Part shown: positions 17,993-26,266 of the stretch, piece after piece
How positions within the stretch are numbered: the stretch's first letter is position 1
Layout of the letters: every line of letters begins with the position of its first letter
DNA from: Caproiciproducens galactitolivorans
Lineage (GTDB): Bacteria > Bacillota > Clostridia > Oscillospirales > Acutalibacteraceae
Length of the DNA: 64,000 bases
Assembly (NCBI RefSeq): GCF_026672255.1
Contig: NZ_JAPOHA010000006.1
Location: 124,001-188,000 of the forward strand
Direction of reading: 5' to 3'
Notes under the pieces: model-generated
Database searches by the model: none
What the model saw: only the letters and a program-made list of their open reading frames with translations
What the model was told of the DNA's origin: nothing
Program-made: the position numbers and the translations under genes

Positions 17993-18601
17993 TTACCATA
18001 TTACTCTATCTATATAATCAGCGGTACCATAATAATTTGAAAAATCTGAAATTTTATAGTTTAATGTGATGTTATCCTCATTACCCCATCCAATATTAGG
18101 AAGCGTAGTTCCTGTATTATAAAAATCACCGTTTAATTCAAAATAAATTGTATGAGAATTCTCCAAATTTAAAAATAATGTTCCACAAAACTGTTTGCTG
18201 ATTTCACAGTATTCCTGATTCAAATGAACGCTGATAACCTTAGATATTCCATGGGAACCAGTGTTTTCAATTGTTTGACAATAAAAGCGAACGGTTGGTT
18301 GATATTGAGGCCACAGTGGCACAGTCGTCGTTATCACTCGGTACGTTTTTCCATCCATGAAAACATTCGAAAAGGTTTCATTTAATTGTTTCCTGACAAC
18401 ATTTGACCGCGATTTCGTATCCTTTGCGATTTGGTCTACTAACTGATCAATGGTTAGTACATCGCTAATTTTTGTAGCCTGAATATTTATCGAATCACTA
18501 AAAGTATCTTTTGATTTATAATGTGAACCTATTGCCAGTGAAAGCACAACAGAAAATATAAGAATTGTGCAAAATAACAAAACTTTTTTTTTGATCTTCA
18601 T
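17993..18601 (-). CDS. unknown secreted or membrane-anchored protein
   Basis: A 202-residue protein I do not recognise. The N-terminus is a basic start plus a hydrophobic segment (KKKVLLFCTILIFSVVLSLA), so it is a signal anchor or signal peptide. The rest is a polar beta-rich domain with many Asn/Tyr/Thr, three cysteines and no known motif. It has its own promoter (18702-18730) and lies upstream of the interrupted ORF, 102 bases away, with a similar one-TM layout. Both genes are clearly AT-richer than the surroundings, suggesting acquisition. Confidence 0.7.
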   Translation of the reverse strand: MKIKKKVLLFCTILIFSVVLSLAIGSHYKSKDTFSDSINIQATKISDVLTIDQLVDQIAKDTKSRSNVVRKQLNETFSNVFMDGKTYRVITTTVPLWPQYQPTVRFYCQTIENTGSHGISKVISVHLNQEYCEISKQFCGTLFLNLENSHTIYFELNGDFYNTGTTLPNIGWGNEDNITLNYKISDFSNYYGTADYIDRVIW

Positions 18602-18664
18602 GACAACCTCTTACCATTATAAAAATAAAAAAGTCATCAGGCCAACCTTTTTTCAGAAAATATT

Positions 18665-18688
18665 TAGTAATATGCGTATATATTACTA
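18665..18688 (-). repeat. inverted repeat in the leader of the unknown secreted-protein gene
   Basis: TAGTAATAT and ATATTACTA form a perfect 9-6-9 dyad downstream of the promoter at 18702-18730. The TAGTAAT half-site is the same as in the operator at 12640-12670, but the spacing differs. Confidence 0.5.
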
Positions 18689-18701
18689 TTTCCCTAATAG
18701 A

Positions 18702-18730
18702 ATATTACGCTATTAATTCTTTTTTGTCAA
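18702..18730 (-). promoter_or_regulatory. promoter of the unknown secreted-protein gene
   Basis: Minus strand -35 TTGACA (18725-18730), 17-base spacer, -10 TAATAT (18702-18707). Confidence 0.65.
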
Positions 18731-18786
18731 TACAATATATTTACACCTAATCCATATAATGTTTTATCCTCCATTTCTTATGGGAT

Positions 18787-18796
18787 ATGGTATAAT
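18787..18796 (+). promoter_or_regulatory. extended -10 promoter of the Dabb gene
   Basis: ATGG followed by TATAAT (18791-18796), i.e. a TGn-extended -10, with no good -35. The gene starts 30 bases downstream. Confidence 0.5.
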
Positions 18797-18825
18797 AGTT
18801 ATAAAAAATTATAAGGGTGAGATTC

Positions 18826-19119
18826 ATGGTAAAACATATCGTAATGTGGACATTGAATGACGAAGCAAAAAGAGACTGCGAAAAAATCACGGCCGATCTG
18901 CAAAAGCGTTTCAAATCGCTGCTGGGTGTTGTGGACGGCCTGAAAGCGATTGAAATCGGGCACAATTACAACGGCGGAAAATATGACTTGGTGCTGCTTT
19001 GCGAATTTGATTCTAGAGAAGCACAGGAAAAGTACCAGACGCATCCCGCACACGTGGCGATCAAGGAAATCGTGCATTCGCTTACCTGCGGCAGGGAATG
19101 CGCCGACTACAAAATCTAA
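18826..19119 (+). CDS. Dabb-family stress-responsive alpha/beta barrel protein
   Basis: A 97-residue ferredoxin-like dimeric alpha/beta barrel protein. MVKHIVMWTL at the start and IEIGHNYNGGKYDLVLLCEF, then YQTHPAHVAIKEIV, are the family blocks. Members are small stress-linked proteins of uncertain biochemical role. The ATG at 18826 is preferred over the GTG at 18817, because AAGGGTGAG then has correct spacing and the conserved MVKH start is obtained. It is monocistronic with a shared terminator. Confidence 0.88.
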   Translation: MVKHIVMWTLNDEAKRDCEKITADLQKRFKSLLGVVDGLKAIEIGHNYNGGKYDLVLLCEFDSREAQEKYQTHPAHVAIKEIVHSLTCGRECADYKI

Positions 19120-19124
19120 CCGTT

Positions 19125-19163
19125 AAAAAACTCCCTCTGGCGAAAAAACCAGAGGAAGTTTTC
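19125..19163. terminator. bidirectional terminator
   Basis: AACT-C-CCTCTGG / CCAGAGG-A-AGTT (19129-19140 with 19149-19160), A-rich left and TTTTCC right, between converging genes. Confidence 0.8.
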
Positions 19164-19167
19164 CTAT

Positions 19168-20352
19168 TTAAATCTCCGCTTCTTTCGGCGCCTTTCTGCC
19201 ATAGCCCAGAATAACCGCAACCGCAACCGCCGAAAGCAGTCCCAGTATGCCGCCAAACCAGAACGGCGCGTCGGAATTGATCTTATCCCACATTACGCCG
19301 GCAACGGCGGAGGAAAGCAAAAGGCCGATTCCCTGCAGCATGCCGTACAGTCCCAGCACCGTACCCTTAAACTCCTTTGGAGAGGCTTCTGCAATAAACG
19401 CGCGTTCCGCACCGCTGATAAAGGCGGTGTAGGCTCCGTATGCGACAAACAAAAGAAGGATGCCTGTTTTGGAAGTCAACAGGGCAAACCCCAGATAAAC
19501 CAGACCATAAATCAAATAGCCGGGAACCAAGATGGCGCTCCTTCCGAACCGGTCGGAAAGCTTCCCCGACGGGATGGCCAAAATGGCCGCGGACAGGTTA
19601 AAAATCAAATAGAGGAGCATCACCTGGGAAGAGGTAAATCCACGCGACTTTGCTTTTAAAAGAAGAAAAGTATTGGAAGAGTTGCCAAGACAGAACAGGA
19701 AGATAACACCCAGATAAAGCTTTAGCTTATTATCCAGCTTCAACCCGCGAAAAGAGAGTTTTTCATTTTTCTGCGCAGTATCCCGTTCTTCCCGAACCAG
19801 CGGAATAAGGAGAATACCGATTACTCCCGGTATAATCGACCAAAGAAATGCCGTTCTGTATTGCATATTCTTTGCTACAAATAAAAAAGCAAGAAAAGCA
19901 CCGATGGAAGAGCCTGCCATATCGAGCATTTTATGAAGCCCGAAAGAGCCGCCCAGCTTTCCTTGTTCGCTCGACTGCGCAACCAGCGCGTCCCGGGGCG
20001 CGGTACGGATTCCTTTTCCGGTGCGGTCAACCACCCTTGCCGCCAGCACGCCCGTCCATGAAGAGGCACAAAGCAAAATCAATTTGTAGATAACGGAAGC
20101 GGAATACCCCGCAAACGTCAGTTTTTTCTTATTATGATAAACGTCCCCGATGTAGCCGCTGAACACCTTGAGCAGGGAGGCAATGCTTTCCGCGATTCCT
20201 TCGATCATTCCTACGATTGCAGGCGTCGCGCCGAGCGAAGCGGTGAGAAACAGCGGGATAATGGGATACACCATCTCCGTGCTCATATCAACAAACAGGC
20301 TTACCAGCCCAATGAGTATAATATTGGACAGTACTTTTTTCTTCTGCATCAT
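19168..20352 (-). CDS. major facilitator superfamily transporter
   Basis: A 394-residue, about 12-TM MFS transporter. The first helix FVDMSTEMVYPIIPLFL and the loop RVVDRTGKGIRTAPRDALVA are characteristic of a bacterial subfamily annotated as MFS efflux proteins. The second half contains GKLSDRFGRSAILVPGYLIYG, the MFS signature A-like loop. The substrate is unknown. The start at 20352 (first of two ATGs) is supported by TTGGAG 8 bases upstream; a longer ORF upstream has no such site. An unrelated small gene lies 90 bases upstream in the same direction. Confidence 0.85.
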   Translation of the reverse strand: MMQKKKVLSNIILIGLVSLFVDMSTEMVYPIIPLFLTASLGATPAIVGMIEGIAESIASLLKVFSGYIGDVYHNKKKLTFAGYSASVIYKLILLCASSWTGVLAARVVDRTGKGIRTAPRDALVAQSSEQGKLGGSFGLHKMLDMAGSSIGAFLAFLFVAKNMQYRTAFLWSIIPGVIGILLIPLVREERDTAQKNEKLSFRGLKLDNKLKLYLGVIFLFCLGNSSNTFLLLKAKSRGFTSSQVMLLYLIFNLSAAILAIPSGKLSDRFGRSAILVPGYLIYGLVYLGFALLTSKTGILLLFVAYGAYTAFISGAERAFIAEASPKEFKGTVLGLYGMLQGIGLLLSSAVAGVMWDKINSDAPFWFGGILGLLSAVAVAVILGYGRKAPKEAEI

Positions 20353-20442
20353 TTCGGTCGCTCCAATGTATGTATATTCTGCTCTATACATAACCATAGC
20401 GCTTATATAAGAAAAAAGCAATACGTAAATTGCATTCTCCGG

Positions 20443-20784
20443 CTATTGGCCGTTGTCGATATATCCGTAAAGATCAAACAAGGGATAATTTTTGCAGTCG
20501 TTCAGAAGACCTTTATAGAACAGAAGGGTATCCCGAATCGTTCCGACTCCGTGTTTCACTTCAAAACGGATATACGCCTGCGCATGCTGGGACAATTCCA
20601 GAATTCCTTTTTGGAGAACCGGAAGAAAAGAATTCGCTGGGCCAAAATTTTCCTCGTTCAAGATGGTCCAACCGCTGGACGCGGCAATCAAGTCGCGGAT
20701 ATCCCATGAAATCACATGGCATTCGCCCGCTTTTCGCCATTCATTTTCCTGTATCTTTAATTGCAGCAGCACACAATAATTCAT
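20443..20784 (-). CDS. uncharacterised 113-residue protein
   Basis: I do not recognise this small cytosolic protein. It has mixed charge, a few aromatic residues (SSGWTILNEENFGPANSFLP) and no membrane segment. A strong GGAGG lies 7 bases before the ATG, supporting translation. It lies upstream of the MFS gene on the same strand and may share a transcript with it. Confidence 0.65.
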   Translation of the reverse strand: MNYCVLLQLKIQENEWRKAGECHVISWDIRDLIAASSGWTILNEENFGPANSFLPVLQKGILELSQHAQAYIRFEVKHGVGTIRDTLLFYKGLLNDCKNYPLFDLYGYIDNGQ

Positions 20785-20891
20785 CCCGTATCCTCCAACA
20801 AACCCCTATATCGTTATTCGAAACCTGCGGCATTTTTTCGGGGCAGGCTGCAAAGTAGATAAAAACCTCAGGCTGTAAAACATTCCGAAGT

Positions 20892-21047
20892 TTAAGGCTC
20901 CAAGTCTCCCCGCATGAAACGCATATATTCCGCGGGGATGGGATAATCCCCGGATATTATCTCAGCCGCCGCAATTCCGTCCGGTATAGTTGGGCTTGTT
21001 TCCTCCTGTTTGAAAATTTCATCCCCAATCTTCCGACTGTTTGTTAT
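20892..21047 (-). pseudogene. possible small gene or remnant without a standard start codon
   Basis: The minus frame is open for 52 codons from just after a TAA to a TAA at 20892-20894. It reads as a plausible acidic protein (GDEIFKQEETSPTIPDG, then IAAAEIISGDYPIPAEYM, then RFMRGDLEP) but has no ATG, GTG or TTG near its start. An AGGAGG occurs inside it. In another frame an ATG after GGAAGATTGGGG encodes only about 21 residues. It may be a 5'-truncated or frameshifted gene. No family was recognised. Confidence 0.3.
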
Positions 21048-21151
21048 TTAAATATAACACGAATCTTCATAAATTCTTGATGAATTGCAAAAAACAGGAA
21101 AAACTTCCAAAAGATTCGGTAAAACCTGCTTTTTGTTACCGGATAACCGCA

Positions 21152-21186
21152 AAAAGGACCTGAAACAAATTGTTCAGGCCCTTTAA
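21152..21186 (-). terminator. terminator of the amino acid permease gene
   Basis: On the minus strand AAGG-G-CCTGAA pairs with TTCAGG-T-CCTT around an 8-base loop, followed by TTTTTG; it lies just past the stop codon. Confidence 0.8.
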
Positions 21187-21191
21187 CATTT

Positions 21192-22529
21192 TTATGCTTG
21201 CTGATGGCTATTGTAATAGGCAAAGGAAATCAGCACCGTTAAAATACAGATTGCCGCATAAAGGAAAAACAATTTGCTTTGCAGTCCGCCGGAAAGGACA
21301 AAAACAGATCCAAGCGTTGCAAGAACTGGCACGGCCACACCGCGAAAAGCGCCTTGAATTTCTCCCTTTCGGTATAATGTGAACACCTTGTAATAAAGCA
21401 CAATGTAAAACAGATAGCTCATTACAATGGAAATTTCCGAAATATCGGAATTGGGAAGCAGCGAAAATTTTACGGTAAGAAAATGCACCGCCGACCAGAA
21501 CAGGGTAATGAAGTAGCAGAAAACGGCTGAATGAACCGGCATCTCCTGTTTGCCGGACTGCTTTTCCAGAAACCCCGAAAGCGGGAACATTTTCTCCCCG
21601 CGCAAAGCCATGGAATACGGCATGCGGATGTAACCGAGTATAATGCCGTTCACCGTTCCCATCACCGCGATAATCACAAAGATCAGGATCAGCTGTGCGC
21701 CAAGGCCGCCGAACAATTTATCTGCAACGGCGTAAACGTGCGCATCCTGCATCTCGATAATTTTCTGAGGCGGGAGCAAGCTGGAAACGCCGATAAAATA
21801 AGCGACGTAAGTCGCCAGAATAACAAGCGGCGCTATGACCAGAGCTTTGGGAAGGTTCTTTTTGGAATCACGGATTTCGGAAGAGATGGTAGTCGAGATT
21901 GTCCATCCGTCAAAAGAGAACGCCACCGGCCCGATTGCCGAAAGCCATGCGGCGCCTTCCAGCTTTTGCACCGGGATACTTTGAAACCCCGCGGAAGGGT
22001 TGCCGAAAAGGAGACCGCACATGGCAATTACAAGGAGCGGAATCATTTTCACCACAGTGGAAAGATTCTGGAATCCGCCGCCAAGCTTCGCGGAAAGGGA
22101 ATTCATCAGAAAACAGAACGTGTAAAAGAGAAACCCGATCAGCATCTGGTTTTCCAGCGTGCCCTTCCAGCCGAATAAAAGGCAGATATAGATTCCCACT
22201 ACCCATGATACAACCGCCGTAATGGTGGGGAAATAAACAAATATTTGAAACCAGCCCATCCCGCAGGCAAATTTTTCGCTTACAAATTCTTCAACGTAGG
22301 TGATAATCCCCCCGGGCCGGTCGGTACGGGAGGCAAGCTCGCTGATGCAGAGCCCGCCGAAAATAATGCTGGTCGCACCCAGCAAAAAAACAACGACGCC
22401 CAGCAGGACATTCCCGCCGGTAGCGGAAAGAATATTGTCGCTTTTAAAGAAGATACCGGAACCGATACAGATTCCGATAATCATCGCAATGGTTGTGAAA
22501 AGCCCGTAATTGCGCTTTGTTTTTTCCAA
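21192..22529 (-). CDS. APC-superfamily amino acid permease
   Basis: A 445-residue, 12-TM transporter of the APC superfamily, LAT/SteT-like. The first helix carries the consensus IIGICIGSGIFFKSDNIL, where the Gly-rich unwound part binds the amino-acid backbone. SFDGWTISTTISSEIRDSKKNLPKAL is the TM6-loop signature. The closest well-known relatives are serine/threonine exchangers, but the substrate is not fixed. The start is TTG at 22529 with AGGAAG upstream; no in-frame ATG competes. It lies 82 bases downstream of the feo operon on the same strand, with no terminator seen in between, so read-through is possible. Confidence 0.88.
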   Translation of the reverse strand: MEKTKRNYGLFTTIAMIIGICIGSGIFFKSDNILSATGGNVLLGVVVFLLGATSIIFGGLCISELASRTDRPGGIITYVEEFVSEKFACGMGWFQIFVYFPTITAVVSWVVGIYICLLFGWKGTLENQMLIGFLFYTFCFLMNSLSAKLGGGFQNLSTVVKMIPLLVIAMCGLLFGNPSAGFQSIPVQKLEGAAWLSAIGPVAFSFDGWTISTTISSEIRDSKKNLPKALVIAPLVILATYVAYFIGVSSLLPPQKIIEMQDAHVYAVADKLFGGLGAQLILIFVIIAVMGTVNGIILGYIRMPYSMALRGEKMFPLSGFLEKQSGKQEMPVHSAVFCYFITLFWSAVHFLTVKFSLLPNSDISEISIVMSYLFYIVLYYKVFTLYRKGEIQGAFRGVAVPVLATLGSVFVLSGGLQSKLFFLYAAICILTVLISFAYYNSHQQA

Positions 22530-22611
22530 GTTTCATTCTTCTTCCTTTTCAAATAGCAGCACGCCTATTTTAGCACATACGAACCATTTTGAAAAGCAGA
22601 ATGAAACAAAT

Positions 22612-22764
22612 TTACTGTTTTTTCCCGTTGCGTTCACAGGCCTGGCAGGAGGAGCATTTCGAGCAGTCTCCGCAGCACCTGTGCCTGTGTTTTACGGAAT
22701 AACGTATCGCCAGTACAAGCAGTACGGCAATAATGGCCAGAATAACATAATCCGCGATCTGCAT
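22612..22764 (-). CDS. FeoB-associated Cys-rich membrane protein
   Basis: A 50-residue protein: one N-terminal TM helix (YVILAIIAVLLVLAIRYSV) followed by a short basic tail with six cysteines (HRCCGDCSKCSSCQAC). This matches the small proteins found next to feoB in Firmicutes, thought to assist iron delivery or assembly in a FeoC-like place. The start at 22764 has GGAGG 4 bases upstream and lies 20 bases after the feoB stop. It is too small to be secure on sequence alone, but the context is decisive. Confidence 0.85.
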   Translation of the reverse strand: MQIADYVILAIIAVLLVLAIRYSVKHRHRCCGDCSKCSSCQACERNGKKQ

Positions 22765-22784
22765 AATTCCTCCAAATCCGCCGG

Positions 22785-24791
22785 TTAACGGCAAAAGAAA
22801 AGTCCGATATGGTAAACAAGGTAGGCGGCAATCCAGGCAATGCCTGTTTGGTAGAGCACAACGGCAACCGCGCTCCTTCTGCTGTTCATTTCATGACGAA
22901 CCGCACTGATTGCGGCGACGCACGGCGTATAAAGCAGCGTGAAAATCAGGAACGACCACGCGGTTAACGGGGTAAAGAGGGAGGACAGCGCCGTCGACAA
23001 ATTGGAAACACTGGTTCCCGTTAAAACCGTCAAAGTACTGACAACCGCTTCTTTTGCGGTAAAGCCGGTAATTAGAGCCGTGGATGCACGCCAGTCGTTA
23101 AATCCAAGCGGTTCGAACAACGGAGCGATCAGCCGTCCGATACCGGCAAGCATACTGTCTGCGCTGTTCGACACGACATTGATTCTTGTATCGAAGGTCT
23201 GCAGGAACCATATGATGATGGTTGCCACAAAAATGACGGTAAATGCGCGCACTAAAAAGTCCTTCGCCTTATCCCACATCAGCAGTCCGACGCTTTTCGC
23301 GCTCGGAAGCCGGTAATTGGGAAGCTCCATGACAAAAGGAACCGGATTTCCGTGAAAAACCGTATTCTTCAGGATAAAGCCGCTGACAATGCCGATCAGC
23401 ATCCCGATGACATAGAGAGACGTCATCACGAGCGCCGGATGCTTCGGGAAAAAAGCGGCCGTAAAGACCGCGTAAATCGGCAGCTTCGCACTGCAGCTCA
23501 TAAAAGGAGTCAGGAAAATCGTCATTTTGCGGTCCCGCTCGCTGGATAAGGTTCTCGTCGCCATAATGGCCGGTACGGAACAGCCAAACCCGATCAGCAT
23601 CGGCACGAAACTGCGTCCGGAAAGCCCGATTTTACGAAGCAGCTTGTCCATGACGAACGCGACCCTTGCCATATAGCCGCTGTCCTCGAGAATCGAAAGG
23701 AAGAAGAACAGCACGACAATGATCGGCAGAAAGGAAAGGACGCTGCCGACTCCGGCGAATACCCCGTCGATAATCAGCGAGTGCACGACGGGATTAATGC
23801 CGTAGGCGGTCAGCCCCGCGTCGGCCAGTCCGGTTACAAAATCGATTCCGGCGGATAAAACCGCGCTCAGCACGCTTCCGATTACGCCGAAGGTAAGGTA
23901 AAAAACGAGCATCATAATCAAAATGAAAATCGGAATGGCAAAATATTTATGGGTTAAAACCATGTCGATTGCAACGCTGCGCCGGTGTTCCTTTGACTCG
24001 CCTGTTTTTACAACCGAATCCGCGCAGAGCTTCCCGATAAAGGTATAGCGCATGTCCGCCAGCGCGGCTTCACGGTCGGTTCCAAGCTCGTGCTCCATTT
24101 CTTTCACGCTGTGCCCGACCATGTCCTTTTCGTTTTCGGAAAGGCCCAGCGCGTTGAGCATGGGGTCGTCGCCTTCCACCAGCTTGGTTGCGGCGAAACG
24201 GGAAGGCACGCCGATCCGTTCCGCATGATCCTCCACGAGATGGGCGACGGAGTGAATCGCCCTATGTACCGCGCCGGAGCAAAAATCCTGCCGTTTCGGA
24301 AGCTGCTTTGCGCCGGCCGTCGCAACCGCCGTTTCAATCAGCTCGTCGATTCCGTCGTTTTTGCTGGCAGAGATCGGGACCACCGGAACGCCAAGTTCCT
24401 CCTGCAATTTTTCTATCTTAATGGTTCCGCCGTTTGCGCGAACCTCGTCCATCATATTTAAAGCAACGACCATCGGCAGATTTAATTCAATTAACTGCAT
24501 GGTGAGGTAGAGATTCCGTTCGATGTTTGTCGCGTCAACGATATTGATAATCCCGTCTGGATGGTCTTTCAGTAAAAAATCGCGGGTTACGATTTCCTCA
24601 TTGGTATAGGGTGACAGGGAATAAATTCCCGGAAGATCGACGACCGTAGCTTCCCGATGGTCTCGGATAATCCCGTCCTTGCGTTCAACCGTAACACCCG
24701 GAAAATTTCCTACATGCTGGTTGGAACCGGTCAGCTGGTTGAAGAGTGTCGTTTTGCCACAGTTTTGGTTCCCTGCAAGCGCAAAAATCAT
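22785..24791 (-). CDS. feoB: ferrous iron transporter FeoB
   Basis: The main Fe(II) uptake protein of anaerobes, 668 residues. An N-terminal G domain has G1 GNQNCGKT (7-14), G2 GNFPGVTVE, G3 DLPGIYSL, G4 NMMD and G5 SAS. A helical GDI-like region follows, then a membrane part with Gate motifs and conserved Cys (GFGCSVPAIMATRTL, PFMSCSAKLPIYA) and a C-terminal GxxxE-like segment (FTAKEAVVSTLTVL). The start codon overlaps the feoA stop by 4 bases (ATGA), indicating translational coupling. Confidence 0.96.
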   Translation of the reverse strand: MIFALAGNQNCGKTTLFNQLTGSNQHVGNFPGVTVERKDGIIRDHREATVVDLPGIYSLSPYTNEEIVTRDFLLKDHPDGIINIVDATNIERNLYLTMQLIELNLPMVVALNMMDEVRANGGTIKIEKLQEELGVPVVPISASKNDGIDELIETAVATAGAKQLPKRQDFCSGAVHRAIHSVAHLVEDHAERIGVPSRFAATKLVEGDDPMLNALGLSENEKDMVGHSVKEMEHELGTDREAALADMRYTFIGKLCADSVVKTGESKEHRRSVAIDMVLTHKYFAIPIFILIMMLVFYLTFGVIGSVLSAVLSAGIDFVTGLADAGLTAYGINPVVHSLIIDGVFAGVGSVLSFLPIIVVLFFFLSILEDSGYMARVAFVMDKLLRKIGLSGRSFVPMLIGFGCSVPAIMATRTLSSERDRKMTIFLTPFMSCSAKLPIYAVFTAAFFPKHPALVMTSLYVIGMLIGIVSGFILKNTVFHGNPVPFVMELPNYRLPSAKSVGLLMWDKAKDFLVRAFTVIFVATIIIWFLQTFDTRINVVSNSADSMLAGIGRLIAPLFEPLGFNDWRASTALITGFTAKEAVVSTLTVLTGTSVSNLSTALSSLFTPLTAWSFLIFTLLYTPCVAAISAVRHEMNSRRSAVAVVLYQTGIAWIAAYLVYHIGLFFCR

Positions 24792-25021
24792 CGGCTGATC
24801 TCCCCCTCGACTTCTATATTTTTTGCGTCGTCAATCCGAATAGTAAGTTCGTAACCGCGAAGATGAATTTCAATCGGGTCGCCCATTGGCGCAACCTTAC
24901 GAACCATAACCTCCGTGTGGGGGGTAAGCCCCATATCGAGAAGCCTTCGGCGAAGCGCCCCTGCGCCGTTTACAGCAATAATCTTCGATGTTTGGCCGAT
25001 TTTTAATTCATTTAACGTCAT
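24788..25021 (-). CDS. feoA: FeoA SH3-like accessory protein
   Basis: A 77-residue SH3-like domain protein that acts with FeoB in Fe(II) uptake. The family pattern is MTLNELKIGQTSKIIAVNG, LRRRLLDMGLTPHTEV and DPIEIHLRGYELTIR. It is first in the feo operon, with a strong promoter (25068-25096) and an operator-like dyad over the transcription start. Confidence 0.93.
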   Translation of the reverse strand: MTLNELKIGQTSKIIAVNGAGALRRRLLDMGLTPHTEVMVRKVAPMGDPIEIHLRGYELTIRIDDAKNIEVEGEISR

Positions 25022-25047
25022 AAAAAGCCTCCGTCTTCGACTCAGTT

Positions 25048-25063
25048 GTTAGCTTCTGCTAAC
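25048..25063 (-). promoter_or_regulatory. candidate iron-repressor operator of feo
   Basis: A perfect dyad GTTAGC-AGAA-GCTAAC spans the predicted transcription start. The TTAGC..GCTAA arms recall DtxR/IdeR-type boxes more than Fur boxes. The regulator is not in the window. Confidence 0.5.
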
Positions 25064-25067
25064 TCAT

Positions 25068-25096
25068 ATTGTATGCCCACCTCCCGGGTTTGTCAA
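25068..25096 (-). promoter_or_regulatory. promoter of the feo operon
   Basis: Minus strand -35 TTGACA (25091-25096), 17-base spacer, -10 TACAAT (25068-25073). Confidence 0.85.
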
Positions 25097-25255
25097 GGCA
25101 CTGGAAAAAGATTAACCGAAATTCCGAATCCTACGTTTTTTCCGCCCTTTTTTCTATGAAAGATCACTATAACAACCCATACTGTATCTTCCAATACAGC
25201 ATATGATACGCCGGTTCGAAAAATCACTTCGAAAAGTGGACAGAACGGGCAAAGA

Positions 25256-25284
25256 AAAAGGCGGTCCGTAACGAACCGCCTTTA
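25256..25284 (-). terminator. terminator of ldh
   Basis: Minus strand AAAGGCGGT-T-CGT..ACG-G-ACCGCCTTT hairpin with TTTTTC after it, 3 bases past the ldh stop. The rest of the 25022-25286 gap holds the feo promoter and a small hairpin CTGTAT-CTTCC-AATACAG at about 25175-25195 of no clear role. Confidence 0.85.
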
Positions 25285-25286
25285 AA

Positions 25287-26231
25287 TCAGAATTCAATTG
25301 TTTTCAGTACCTCCTGAATTGCCTGCGCGGAAGCCGTCAGTTTCTGCTGTTCTTCCTCGCTTAACGGAATATCCAGCACCCTTTCAACCCCGGTGCTGCC
25401 GACAATCGTGGGGACGCCCATACAGACCCCGCTGATGCCGTAATGCCCCTCAATCAGGCTGGATACCGGCAAAATAGAGTGCTCATCGCGCAAAATGCAT
25501 TCGGCGATACGGCGGACTGCCATGGCAATTCCGTAATACGTAGCGCCTTTTTTGCGAATGATTTCATACGCGCTGTCCCGGACCCCTTCATAAAGCTTCT
25601 GCATGGTTTCCATATGCCTGTAGTGCCCGCACATCTCACAGAACTGGCTCAGCGCAACGCCGGAAACATTCGCGCTGCTCCAGACAGCCAGCTCGCTGTC
25701 GCCGTGTTCCCCGATAATAAAGGCGTGAACGCTGCGGCTGTCCACATTGAGATGCTGACCTAAAAGGTATTTCAGCCTTGCCGTATCCAGTACCGTACCG
25801 GAACCAATAACGCGGTTCGGCGGAAAACCGGAAAGCTTCAGCGCGGCATAGGTCAGGATGTCCACCGGATTCGATACAATCAGCAGAATCCCCTCGCATT
25901 GGCGCTTTTTGATTTCAGGGATAATATTTTTAAGAATGCCTACGTTTTTCTGCACCAGGTCGAGGCGCGTCTCGTCCGGCTTCTGGTTCGCCCCCGCGGT
26001 AATGATGATAAGCCCGCAGTCCTGTATATCATCGTAACTGCCCGCGTAAATTTCCATCGGACGGGCAAAGGGCATGCCATGGCTTAAATCCATTGCCTCT
26101 CCCTCCGCCTTGTCGCGGTTCGCATCAAGTAAAACCAGTTCGGAAAAGAGCCCGCTTTCCACAAGGCTGAACGCGGCGCTTGCTCCGACAAGCCCGCAGC
26201 CGATCATTGCGCATTTTCGGACATTTACCAT
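25287..26231 (-). CDS. ldh: L-lactate dehydrogenase
   Basis: A 314-residue NAD-dependent enzyme that reduces pyruvate to lactate and re-oxidises fermentation NADH. The Rossmann motif IGCGLVGASAAFSL (9-22) is followed by the substrate loop TAGANQKPDETR with Gln83, the residue that distinguishes lactate from malate dehydrogenases. SNPVDILTYAA and the catalytic His176 in IIGEHGDSE follow. RBS AAGGAAGGG precedes the ATG. An aminopeptidase gene lies 35 bases upstream and may share the transcript. Confidence 0.93.
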   Translation of the reverse strand: MVNVRKCAMIGCGLVGASAAFSLVESGLFSELVLLDANRDKAEGEAMDLSHGMPFARPMEIYAGSYDDIQDCGLIIITAGANQKPDETRLDLVQKNVGILKNIIPEIKKRQCEGILLIVSNPVDILTYAALKLSGFPPNRVIGSGTVLDTARLKYLLGQHLNVDSRSVHAFIIGEHGDSELAVWSSANVSGVALSQFCEMCGHYRHMETMQKLYEGVRDSAYEIIRKKGATYYGIAMAVRRIAECILRDEHSILPVSSLIEGHYGISGVCMGVPTIVGSTGVERVLDIPLSEEEQQKLTASAQAIQEVLKTIEF

Positions 26232-26266
26232 TTTACATTCCCTTCCTTTTTTAAATAGTAGAGTAA

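Larger units (their letters stand above)
20785..21191. other. 407-base intergenic stretch
   Basis: It contains the terminator of the permease gene (21152-21186), a 52-codon open frame without a normal start (20892-21047) and, near 21055, a possible extended -10 (TGT-TATATT on the minus strand). Nothing else is clear. Confidence 0.5.

Noticed and set aside
18000-18800. CRISPR-like repeats in the AT-rich region
   Set aside because: The repeats seen are single inverted repeats, not regularly spaced direct repeats; no cas gene is present.
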